Notes: generated by a model not told the origin, from the sequence alone. Shown: positions 1-6,240, counted from the stretch's first letter. The stretch is 6,929 bases of DNA from DHVE2 group archaeon (GCA_026986135.1 JALSPD010000167.1:1-6929), one strand, 5' to 3'. Translations and numbers: made by a program.

Positions 1-1
1 C

Positions 2-2038
2 ATACGAACTCCATTTAAACATGGACATGGCAGAAGGGTCCTTTTTAATGGGACAGTTACTAAAAATATATCCTTCAATGATGCGCAGGATATAGTGAGA
101 GTATGGAACAATAGAAAGCTACTATTTGGATTGAACTGGGAATGCAGTAAGGATTTGTTTAATCGCCTGGTTTTATTGAAACACAAGATGGTAACGACGA
201 TGAAACTTATAGGAGTGCCGGGTAATTCTGAGGGAAATAAAGAGGTCAACCTACAATTTTACAATCCTCCAGCGATAGATCATGGAACTGGATCAGGAAA
301 GGATTCTGATGGTGATGGTTTGTATGACTCCATAGAAATGGGCGGCTGGGATATAACAGTAAAGAAGAACGGAATAACGCATCGTCTCCATGTAACATCT
401 GATCCTTACGATAGAGATACAGACAATGATGGTTTATCCGATAGCCAGGAATTTTATTACAAGACAGATCCAAGGAATATGGATACTGATGGGGAAGGAA
501 TAACCGATGATGTGGAATTATCATGGGGCATCTCGCCTGTGAACGATGATACTGATGAAGATGGATTAGATGACTATAAGGAGGTTTATGGGTGGGGTTA
601 TATTCGATGGTATGATAAAAACGGAAAAGAGCATATTGAGCATGAATATTCGTATCCTAACAAGTCCGATACAGATAGTGATGGGGTAGATGATTACACA
701 GAGTACATTTATCGTACTAACCCTCTAAAAAAGGATACAGAAGGAGATGACCTTACTGATCGTCAGGAAATATACGTGTATCACACCTCGCCCATAAAAT
801 GGGATACTGATGGGGATGGAATAATTGACAGAGAGGAATTTTACAACTGGCTGATAATGATATATATAGATGGCGACAACAATCTAGGAAGTACTTTATC
901 GGAGATACCTTCCCAGATTTTAGGTGTTCTAAATGGTATATCTACCAGTTCCCAAAAAGTTAATAAAACAATTAAGATACTAATTCAATTTGATGGATCT
1001 GGAAATGGAGACGGCCGAAGATATAAATTAGAACTATACAAACATCCATATCTCGGCTACAGATGGAGATTGAAAACATTGCAAAGCGATGTGGAATATA
1101 ATATGGGTGATCCAGATGATCTAATCAATTTTGTTAGATGGGCAAGGGATACTGAATGGGAACCTAATAGGAGAGCATTGATAATTGTGGATCATGGGGG
1201 TGGCTGGATAGGTGTCAACTGGGATTATCATGTTGGTGGATCCACTGTAATAAGGGGAGATCATTTAGAATTATATGAGATTAAAGATGCGCTCCAAAGA
1301 TTGCATCATCACATGGATGTTATATGGTTTGATGCCTGTATGATGCAGATGGTAGAGGTGGTGTATCAGCTTAGGAACTATGTGGATTTCATCGTTGCCA
1401 GTGAAAACACCGGTTGGACCCAAGAAGATTTATACTCGCGATTCTTCAACAAAATTGTCTCTGAGTACATATCCCATGATATTACCCTTTCTCAATACGC
1501 CCTTACCCATTCAATGGTTTATGCTTACGATCTCAATGAATACCACCTAAATTATACAATTTCAACCGCATATACCCAATCACGATACGGAGACACCACC
1601 CTGCCAGATAAAATTAATATCTTTGCAGAGAAACTTATAGATGAAATAAACCATGGAAGGAGAAGTGATATCATGGCCGCCATAAATGAGTCACAGCATG
1701 TGAGCGTCCCGGACCAAGGTGGCGATTTCTTTAACCACTCCTATCGTGACCTCTACGATTTTGCAGAGAAGATAAAAAATCACTTCGGGTCAAATTCCGC
1801 TGTGGGGAGAGCAGCAAAAGAGGTAATGGATGCCATAAATGCCACAATAATTGATGAGAAGCACGCAAACGGAGATTACCACGGAATCACGATTTTCCTG
1901 CCGGATGAAGTGTGGTGGTCATTAAAAGACTCAAATGGGCGATATTACAGATATTATTTTGATAATGCTTACCGTGCCATTGATTTCTCTAAATATGAGA
2001 TGTGGGATGAGTTTATAAAAGAACTTTATGGGGTGTGA
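2..2038 (+). CDS. Secreted clostripain-like cysteine peptidase (family C11) with calcium-binding repeats; 5' end outside the window
   Basis: The reading frame is open from base 2 (678 codons visible), so the real start lies upstream. The GTG at 95 is internal, has no ribosome site and is preceded by in-frame coding sequence. Visible layout: residues 1 to about 98 are an unassigned N-terminal region; about 101-279 carry seven DxDxDGxxD calcium-binding motifs; about 283-678 are the peptidase domain, opening with WLIMIYIDGDNNL. Catalytic His is in IIVDHGGGW (codon 1193-1195, about residue 398) and catalytic Cys in WFDACMMQM (codon 1337-1339, about residue 446), followed by VASENTGW. These are hallmark C11 signatures. 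Known C11 enzymes such as clostripain cleave after basic residues and need calcium; specificity here cannot be read from sequence. No C-terminal membrane helix is seen, so it is probably secreted or held by calcium or partners. Its stop codon lies within the ribosome site of the next gene. The family call is very secure; the extracellular location is inferred from the repeats and neighbours. Confidence 0.93.
   Translation: MRTPFKHGHGRRVLFNGTVTKNISFNDAQDIVRVWNNRKLLFGLNWECSKDLFNRLVLLKHKMVTTMKLIGVPGNSEGNKEVNLQFYNPPAIDHGTGSGKDSDGDGLYDSIEMGGWDITVKKNGITHRLHVTSDPYDRDTDNDGLSDSQEFYYKTDPRNMDTDGEGITDDVELSWGISPVNDDTDEDGLDDYKEVYGWGYIRWYDKNGKEHIEHEYSYPNKSDTDSDGVDDYTEYIYRTNPLKKDTEGDDLTDRQEIYVYHTSPIKWDTDGDGIIDREEFYNWLIMIYIDGDNNLGSTLSEIPSQILGVLNGISTSSQKVNKTIKILIQFDGSGNGDGRRYKLELYKHPYLGYRWRLKTLQSDVEYNMGDPDDLINFVRWARDTEWEPNRRALIIVDHGGGWIGVNWDYHVGGSTVIRGDHLELYEIKDALQRLHHHMDVIWFDACMMQMVEVVYQLRNYVDFIVASENTGWTQEDLYSRFFNKIVSEYISHDITLSQYALTHSMVYAYDLNEYHLNYTISTAYTQSRYGDTTLPDKINIFAEKLIDEINHGRRSDIMAAINESQHVSVPDQGGDFFNHSYRDLYDFAEKIKNHFGSNSAVGRAAKEVMDAINATIIDEKHANGDYHGITIFLPDEVWWSLKDSNGRYYRYYFDNAYRAIDFSKYEMWDEFIKELYGV
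302..838 (+). repeat. Seven thrombospondin-3/EF-hand-like calcium-binding motifs within the peptidase
   Basis: Aspartate-rich motifs of the form DxDxDGxxDxxE begin at bases 302, 416, 482, 548, 668, 734 and 803. Most are spaced 66 or 69 bases (22-23 residues). Two gaps are longer (114 and 120 bases) because of inserts, GGWDITVKKNGITHRLHV after motif 1 and GWGYIRWYDKNGKEHIEHEY after motif 4. The inserts resemble each other around the shared Asn-Gly. Motif 3 has Glu in place of the fifth-position Asp (DTDGEG) and motif 6 has Glu at its third position (DTEGDD). Such arrays in secreted proteins bind calcium and stiffen the stalk before a functional domain. Confidence 0.88.
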
Positions 2039-2040
2039 GG
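2032..2040 (+). promoter_or_regulatory. Ribosome binding site of propeller 1, embedded in the peptidase stop
   Basis: The bases ggtgtgagg overlap the peptidase stop codon (2036-2038) and lie just before ATG 2043. The same arrangement is seen before the second propeller (3592-3600). It supports translational coupling and helps reject the upstream ATG at 2028, which would put five extra residues before the signal peptide. Confidence 0.6.
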
Positions 2041-2042
2041 AT

Positions 2043-3422
2043 ATGATGAAAACAATGAAGATTAAAATAATCTTTGTTTTATTGCTTCTTTTGGTATACT
2101 CTATTTTTTCTCTCGGCGCGTATGGAAAATCTAATGAAAACAGTAAATACACCGAATCACCATGGCCAATGGCGCATCATGATGCTATGCATACAGGTGT
2201 AGCGCGTTGCAAATCTTCACAAAATGCAGGAAGAATAATTTGGAAATATCATACGCCCAATGCTTCAAAGATAATGGGTGGCGATGGCATAGTTATAGAT
2301 TCCAATGGGAGTATTTATTTTTATGCTGATGACCATTATCTATATAGCATCTCAAGCAATGGTACATTTAGATGGAAATATCCTGTTGAAAACACCTCTT
2401 ATTTAATTGGCGGTCCTGTAGTGTCGCAGGATGGTGTGTATTTTTTGAATAATCCGGGAATACCCTCACCTCTTAGTAACATTTCACCGCCCACTTATCT
2501 TTTTTTACTTTCATATAACGGGACATTGCAAAGCAAAATAAGAATTGATTATTGTGGATCACCTATTGTTTTTAACGGATCTGTTTATATAGGTACCAAA
2601 GAAGGAATTTACAGGATTAATGGATCTGATATGGAATCCGTAATATCTGAAGTGAAATGTACGGAATCAATAGCAATAGACGGATCTGGTAATTTATATG
2701 CGGTTGTAAATGATACTATCTATATGTTCACTTTGGATGGTAATTTAAAATGGACATATAAGATGCCTAATGTGGTGATGGACGATTTAGTAATTGGTTA
2801 CGATGGTACAGTCTATTCATATGTGTTTAGAAGGGGGTTATACGCAATCTCGTCCGAGGGAAAACTAAAATGGTTTTCTACTGTAAGTGGGCCTATCAAA
2901 GGAAAACTTCCTGCTATAAGCGGAGAACGACTTTATATCACTACGGAGGTTGTTGATGGGTCTCAACACATATCAGCTTATTTATACTCTGTATCTACAA
3001 GAGACGGCAATGTGATATGGAAAACAAAACTCTGTGAGGTTAAAAATACCGCATCGGTTGTACCTACATCTCCTATAGTGGGTGGCGATGGTAACATTTA
3101 TGTTGGAATATGGTACACAAGAAATGACACAGGTTATTTTTATTCAATAACCCCAGATGGGAAAATCATATGGAAACTTAGGTTAGATGGTGGCGTTATA
3201 ACTGAACCAGCAATAGGAAGGGATGGAACAATATACGTTGGTACTACAAAAGGGATGATTTACGCTATAGGTGGTACAATAAACGAATCAGACAATGAAG
3301 AAGAGCCAGCACCAATGGAGGTAGAGAAATACTATTTACTAGGTGGTGGTATAATTGCAGCCACATCCTTCGTTTGTTATCTATGGAGGCGAAAGAAAAA
3401 TGATATACATAAAGAAAATTAG
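2043..3422 (+). CDS. Membrane-anchored extracellular PQQ-like beta-propeller protein (propeller 1)
   Basis: 459 residues from ATG 2043 (ATG 2046 is equally possible). An N-terminal signal peptide (MMKTMKIKIIFVLLLLLVYS) precedes WPMAHHDAMHTG, the usual lead-in of secreted PQQ/BamB-type propellers. About eight repeats follow, each of the type DGTIYVGT...LYAIS..G...W; the N-terminal strand GRIIWKY probably closes the last blade. A hydrophobic helix at about residues 430-448 followed by RRKK anchors the C-terminus, giving a type I protein with the propeller outside. I count eleven N-x-S/T sequons, consistent with a glycosylated surface protein. No enzyme residues or cofactor are evident, so a role in binding or scaffolding is inferred rather than shown. 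It starts 4 bases after the peptidase stop and its end overlaps the next small ORF by 23 bases. It is paralogous to the gene at 3605-4768. Confidence 0.88.
   Translation: MMKTMKIKIIFVLLLLLVYSIFSLGAYGKSNENSKYTESPWPMAHHDAMHTGVARCKSSQNAGRIIWKYHTPNASKIMGGDGIVIDSNGSIYFYADDHYLYSISSNGTFRWKYPVENTSYLIGGPVVSQDGVYFLNNPGIPSPLSNISPPTYLFLLSYNGTLQSKIRIDYCGSPIVFNGSVYIGTKEGIYRINGSDMESVISEVKCTESIAIDGSGNLYAVVNDTIYMFTLDGNLKWTYKMPNVVMDDLVIGYDGTVYSYVFRRGLYAISSEGKLKWFSTVSGPIKGKLPAISGERLYITTEVVDGSQHISAYLYSVSTRDGNVIWKTKLCEVKNTASVVPTSPIVGGDGNIYVGIWYTRNDTGYFYSITPDGKIIWKLRLDGGVITEPAIGRDGTIYVGTTKGMIYAIGGTINESDNEEEPAPMEVEKYYLLGGGIIAATSFVCYLWRRKKNDIHKEN
3385..3392 (+). promoter_or_regulatory. Ribosome binding site for the 66-codon peptidase-tail ORF
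   Basis: ggaggcga inside the end of propeller 1 matches the archaeal GGAGGTGA site in seven of eight bases and sits 7 bases before ATG 3400. It supports translation of the small ORF and selects this start over the ATG at 3355, which has no such site. Confidence 0.55.
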
Positions 3423-3600
3423 AAATCACCACGGAATCTCAATCTTCCTGCCGGATGAGGTGTGGTGGGATCTAAGATACTCTGATGGCACACCATACAG
3501 GAATTCTTTCAAGTATATTTACAGGGATTTGGATTTTTCGGAACTAACCCCATGGGTGGACTTCATTGTAACTCTATATCCTGATGTGGGGGGTGGTTGA
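3400..3600 (+). CDS. Free-standing 66-residue copy of the C11 peptidase C-terminal tail (tail 2)
   Basis: The product, from the supported ATG at 3400, matches the last part of the upstream peptidase: HHGISIFLPDEVWWDL here against YHGITIFLPDEVWWSL there, then RDLDF..LTPWVDFI against RAIDF..YEMWDEFI. In the best-conserved 42 bases (from 1879 in the peptidase, 3430 here) I count 37 identities. It lacks the catalytic His and Cys, so it cannot be a peptidase alone; in the family this stretch is the last core strand and closing helix. It overlaps the end of propeller 1 by 23 bases, and its final codons hold the ribosome site of propeller 2. No signal peptide is visible. It may be a duplication remnant, a leader coupling translation of the two propellers, or a small protein. 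Homology is certain by eye; expression and function are not. Confidence 0.7.
   Translation: MIYIKKIRNHHGISIFLPDEVWWDLRYSDGTPYRNSFKYIYRDLDFSELTPWVDFIVTLYPDVGGG
3592..3600 (+). promoter_or_regulatory. Ribosome binding site of propeller 2, overlapping the tail 2 stop
   Basis: ggtggttga includes the stop codon of the 66-codon ORF (3598-3600) and lies 4 bases before ATG 3605. Position and layout copy the peptidase/propeller 1 junction. This favours ATG 3605 over ATG 3584, whose seven extra residues (MWGVVDF) would precede the signal peptide. Confidence 0.55.
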
Positions 3601-3604
3601 TTTT

Positions 3605-4768
3605 ATGAAAGAAAAATTATTAGTTTGTGTCCTACTTCTTTTTATATTTCTATCCGTATTTCCAACCTCACTTTTTCATAGTGAGGTGCTAAATAGCAAT
3701 ATAAGTAATAGATTGCCCCAGTGGGGGATATGGCCTCTGGGAAGAGGAGATACTGCAAATACTGGAAGTAGCCCTTTTGATACTAAACCCAATGGAGGTA
3801 AAGTTTTATGGATTTATAAATTGCCAGATAACTCAACATTTTCATATAATACAAATATTGTTATAGATTACAAAAGAAATATTTATTTTTCTACAACAGA
3901 AGGATATGTATACAGCATAACCACAACTGGAAGCTATAGGTGGGGAAGGAGAATATATGGTAGCATCATTTTTTCTGGTGGACCTTTTATAGGTCCAAAT
4001 GATGTTGTGTATGTGAAAAACAATGGGGGTATTCCTCCACCATTTTACAAGCCAAATTATTATCTGTCTGCAATATCCCAAAAAGGTGAGATTTTATATG
4101 TATCTACAGAGAACAAGATTTATGCTCTAACTAAAAATTTTAAAATAATTTGGTCTGTAAATATAGGTACACCTAAAACGCCACCTATTGTTGGGGATGA
4201 CGGTACTGTATACTGTGTTACTATGAACTACACTCTATATGCTATATCATATACGGGAAGGGTAAAATGGTCAAAGAATGGTGTGATGGAGATTGCCTAT
4301 GGTCACAATGATACAATTTATGCCGTTCTATATACTAAAAACGCTAATAGGAGAATATTATCCAAGCTATCTGCAGCTTCAGCTGAGGTTTTGTGGAAGT
4401 ATACAATAAATGGTTATTTTGTTGATGGAGTTGTAGTTGATGGTAACAATTATGTTTATGTTGCCACTGAGAATTTTAAAAACCTAACCTCACAGGTATA
4501 TTATTTTTCCCCATATGGAAAAATGGTTTGGAGAAGGTATTTTAATGAAGAAATTACTACTAAAATGGCACTTGATAGTAATGGAACACTCTATGTTGGA
4601 TTAAGAAACGGCACACTTTACGCGATAGGCGGGGAAAGTAATACTTCGGACTATAATAGGGATGAAAGTATCTCTTTGAGTATATATTACATTGGCGCAT
4701 TTGGAGTGGGTGTGGGCGTGGCTGCAGCCTTTATTTACTACTTCTGGGAGGTGAGAAATAGAAGATGA
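3605..4768 (+). CDS. Membrane-anchored extracellular PQQ-like beta-propeller protein (propeller 2)
   Basis: 387 residues from ATG 3605. A signal peptide (MKEKLLVCVLLLFIFLSVFP) is followed by WPLGRGDTANTG, the same lead-in as propeller 1, then repeats such as NGTLYVGLRNGTLYAIGG and a C-terminal helix (about residues 361-381) followed by EVRNRR. Shared stretches (NNGGIPPP against NNPGIPSP; the YAIGG ending) show it is a paralogue of the gene at 2043-3422. It is 72 residues shorter: by eye one blade is missing or fused, because the region after GGIPPP runs straight into LYVSTENKIYAL, where propeller 1 has about 18 extra residues. Eight N-x-S/T sequons are present. Its last codons carry a near-perfect ribosome site for the next small ORF, whose ATG overlaps its stop. 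The ligand is unknown; a surface binding role is inferred. Confidence 0.87.
   Translation: MKEKLLVCVLLLFIFLSVFPTSLFHSEVLNSNISNRLPQWGIWPLGRGDTANTGSSPFDTKPNGGKVLWIYKLPDNSTFSYNTNIVIDYKRNIYFSTTEGYVYSITTTGSYRWGRRIYGSIIFSGGPFIGPNDVVYVKNNGGIPPPFYKPNYYLSAISQKGEILYVSTENKIYALTKNFKIIWSVNIGTPKTPPIVGDDGTVYCVTMNYTLYAISYTGRVKWSKNGVMEIAYGHNDTIYAVLYTKNANRRILSKLSAASAEVLWKYTINGYFVDGVVVDGNNYVYVATENFKNLTSQVYYFSPYGKMVWRRYFNEEITTKMALDSNGTLYVGLRNGTLYAIGGESNTSDYNRDESISLSIYYIGAFGVGVGVAAAFIYYFWEVRNRR
4747..4754 (+). promoter_or_regulatory. Perfect GGAGGTGA ribosome site ahead of tail 3
   Basis: ggaggtga lies within the last codons of propeller 2, 10 bases before the ATG at 4765 (ATGA overlap with the propeller stop). 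It is the strongest such site in the window, yet the frame it serves is broken, suggesting that the reading frame was once, or still is, translated. Confidence 0.6.
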
Positions 4769-4902
4769 AGAAGCACACGGATGGTAATTACCACAGGATA
4801 CTCATCCTCCTGCCTGATTATGGGAGTTATTATCGTTATTCATATGGACCTACTGATTTTGTGTACCCAACTGAATGAGAGAAGTTTCTAATGGGTTTAT
4901 GA
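4765..4902 (+). pseudogene. Degraded third copy of the C11 peptidase tail (tail 3)
   Basis: Reading from ATG 4765 gives MKKHTDGNYHRILILLPDYG and ends at TGA 4876-4878 after 37 codons. It aligns with the peptidase's DEKHANGDYHGITIFLPDEV and then YYRY. Relative to the peptidase it lacks about 13 codons in frame (the VWWSLKD region and a few residues before the conserved DF). Reading on past the stop gives EKFLMGL and a second TGA at 4900-4902, matching DEFIKELYGV. The first stop stands exactly where the other two copies have a conserved Trp (MWDEF and PWVDF), so a TGG to TGA change is the simplest explanation. The truncated 37-residue peptide could still be made, since the ribosome site is excellent, but I call it a remnant. 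Confidence 0.7.
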
Positions 4903-4919
4903 GGGATATAAAAGAATGA

Positions 4920-4960
4920 TAAGGCATATGTTTTTGGCTTATGTTTTTAATCTTTTCACA
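4920..4960 (+). terminator. Likely T-run transcription terminator of the surface-protein operon
   Basis: Oligo-T runs at 4931-4935 and 4944-4948, then a further TTTT at 4953-4956, follow the last recognisable piece of the operon. Archaeal termination depends mainly on T-runs. A weak 5-bp stem (ataag 4920-4924 with cttat 4938-4942) precedes the second run. There is no strong hairpin. Confidence 0.4.
4923..4948 (+). repeat. Adjacent 13-bp direct repeat
   Basis: ggcatatgttttt (4923-4935) is followed at once by ggcttatgttttt (4936-4948), 12 of 13 bases identical. It creates two T-runs in the spacer between the surface operon and the transporter gene, probably through slippage or a small duplication. 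Confidence 0.6.
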
Positions 4961-5063
4961 CCAGCTATCTATTGGAGTTTTTGAATTAGAGATAACCATT
5001 GAAAATTACACGTGCGTCCTCGCAATAGTTGAAATATTCTTATGAAATAGAATTGTACTGAGC

Positions 5064-5079
5064 CAAACCTCATATACCT
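5064..5079 (+). promoter_or_regulatory. Candidate archaeal promoter for the transporter gene
   Basis: catatac at 5071-5077 is centred about 24 bases before ATG 5098, with caaacc just upstream in the BRE position. No Shine-Dalgarno sequence lies between it and the start, so a leaderless transcript beginning at or next to the ATG fits. The element is short and not a perfect TTTATATA, so confidence is limited. Confidence 0.35.
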
Positions 5080-5097
5080 GCAAATTATTCACGAGTG

Positions 5098-6240
5098 ATG
5101 CGATATCGCAATCTCATCCTCTCAGGACTGCTCTGGGCTTCCGTCGCTTACAACATGGGTGTTGTGACCTTCACAACCAAGAACATAATTGCGAGTTTCC
5201 ATGTGGATAAGGGCATGGCCGGGCTTCTCGTCTCAATAACGCTCATCGGCTGGTTTTTCGGCTCGGCAATATTCGGATACCTCTCGGACAGATACGGGCG
5301 CAAGAACATTGTGATTTATGCAACAATTATACATGTGATTGCCACAGCCCTCATGGCAATCTCACTTTCTTACACCCTCTTTCTCATCCTGAGATTCATA
5401 GCGGGAATGGGCTTTGGTATGGTTCTCCCGGTATTGAGCGCCTGGGTGAGCGAGGAGGCACCCCTTGAGAAGAGGGGAAGAATGGTCGTGCTTCTTGACT
5501 CCTTCTGGACCTACGGCTGGATAATCGCCTCGCTCATTGCCTACCTTTATCTTCCCGCGCTGGGAAGTGACAACTGGAATCTCTACTATCTCCCATCTCT
5601 CCTGTGGCTCCTTGCCGTGCCCCTTGCCCTGAAACTGCCAGAGGTGAAACTGCACCGCGGAGGAAAAATCTCACAGGTGATATCATACAGGCACACCATT
5701 CCTCTCTGGATTATCTGGTTCGCCATGGCATTAAGCTATTACGGCATGTTCGTCTGGCTCCCCAAAATATTTTCGGAAGAGTACCCCCTCCTTAAATCCT
5801 ACCTCTTCATCTTCCTAACCTATCTTGCGCAGATTCCCGGTTATTTCCTCTCGGCATATCTCGTTGAGAAAATTGGCCGCCGTCCCGTGCTTCTCTCCTT
5901 CATGCTTCTCACATCACTCTCGGCGTACCTTTTCATAACAAACTACATGGAACTCTCGCTTATGGGTGCGTTTCTCCTATCCTTCTTTGATCTCGGTGCC
6001 TGGGGCGCACTTTATGCAATAACCCCCGAACTGTATCCTACGCAAGTAAAGGGCACGGGTGCAGGCCTGGCAAGCTCTGCTGGAAGAATAGGCGGTATAA
6101 TTGGGCCACTCATTCCAGGGTTCCTGGCATGGTTTCCATCCTTCATGGTTTTCACCCTTATTCTTCTCCTCTCCTCCTTCCTGGCTCTTCTCCTTCCTGA
6201 GACAATGGGAACTGTGATTGAAGAGGGTGATAAACAATGA
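5098..6240 (+). CDS. Major facilitator superfamily transporter, metabolite/sugar-acid symporter type
   Basis: 380 residues from ATG 5098 (GTG 5095 would add one Met). The protein is almost wholly hydrophobic, with about twelve membrane helices. The family loop motif is clear between helices 2 and 3 (GYLSDRYGRKN) and recurs in the second half (YLVEKIGRRPV). Other signatures are ELYPTQVKGTGAGLASS with GRIGGIIGPLI in helices 10-11 and the terminal LPETMGT, typical of the sugar-porter and metabolite:H+ symporter branches. It is shorter than usual for these branches (about 400-450), mainly because the central cytoplasmic loop is brief (LPEVKLHRGGKISQVISYRH). The substrate cannot be told; a proton-coupled organic acid or sugar is the family-based guess. 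It overlaps the next gene by 4 bases. Base composition differs sharply from the left block: I count 53% GC at 5101-5160 against 35% at 4141-4200. Confidence 0.9.
   Translation: MRYRNLILSGLLWASVAYNMGVVTFTTKNIIASFHVDKGMAGLLVSITLIGWFFGSAIFGYLSDRYGRKNIVIYATIIHVIATALMAISLSYTLFLILRFIAGMGFGMVLPVLSAWVSEEAPLEKRGRMVVLLDSFWTYGWIIASLIAYLYLPALGSDNWNLYYLPSLLWLLAVPLALKLPEVKLHRGGKISQVISYRHTIPLWIIWFAMALSYYGMFVWLPKIFSEEYPLLKSYLFIFLTYLAQIPGYFLSAYLVEKIGRRPVLLSFMLLTSLSAYLFITNYMELSLMGAFLLSFFDLGAWGALYAITPELYPTQVKGTGAGLASSAGRIGGIIGPLIPGFLAWFPSFMVFTLILLLSSFLALLLPETMGTVIEEGDKQ
6225..6231 (+). promoter_or_regulatory. Ribosome binding site of the FAD oxidoreductase gene
   Basis: gggtgat lies within the last codons of the transporter, 5 bases before ATG 6237, which overlaps the transporter stop as ATGA. 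This fixes the start and indicates translational coupling. Confidence 0.65.

Larger units (their letters stand above)
1853..4902 (+). repeat. Tandem array of the module 'C11 tail plus propeller', about 2.1 copies
   Basis: Tail copies start at about 1853 (inside the peptidase), 3400 and 4765. Propellers follow the first two with a 4-base gap between stop and start. The periods are about 1547 and 1365 bases; the difference is explained by the 72-residue shorter second propeller and slightly different tail lengths. The two free tails start at nearly the same point of the peptidase and both fuse to the end of a propeller gene, as expected if one duplication junction was copied again. Confidence 0.72.
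4916..4984 (+). pseudogene. Possible eroded start of a third propeller gene
   Basis: After the tail 3 stop, gagggat (4901-4907) is followed by an ATG at 4916 that opens 22 codons, MIRHMFLAYVFNLFTPAIYW and two more, then TGA. The position, 13 bases after the tail stop, and a positively charged then hydrophobic start are what a remnant propeller signal peptide would show. No propeller sequence follows. The region is AT-rich, so chance is a real alternative. Confidence 0.22.

Noticed and set aside
95..2038. GTG at 95 as the start of the peptidase
   Set aside because: The frame is open back to base 2 with coding-like sequence and there is no ribosome site before 95.
2028..2042. ATG 2028 as the start of propeller 1
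   Set aside because: It overlaps the peptidase end, has no ribosome site and puts five residues before a normal signal peptide; 2043 matches the layout of the paralogue.
3355..3399. Longer form of the tail 2 ORF from ATG 3355
   Set aside because: The added residues are the out-of-frame reading of propeller 1's membrane anchor and there is no ribosome site before this ATG.
3400..3600. Tail 2 as part of propeller 1 through a frameshift
   Set aside because: Propeller 1 already has a complete anchor and charged end like propeller 2, and there is no slippery sequence that I can see at the overlap.
246..4081. Reverse-strand frames opposite the peptidase and propellers (for example 246-524 and 3842-4081)
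   Set aside because: They lie fully inside clear coding sequence and show no family features.
4876..4878. TGA read as tryptophan or another amino acid (recoding)
   Set aside because: TGA ends several genes here normally, and tail 3 also has internal deletions, so simple decay is the better reading.
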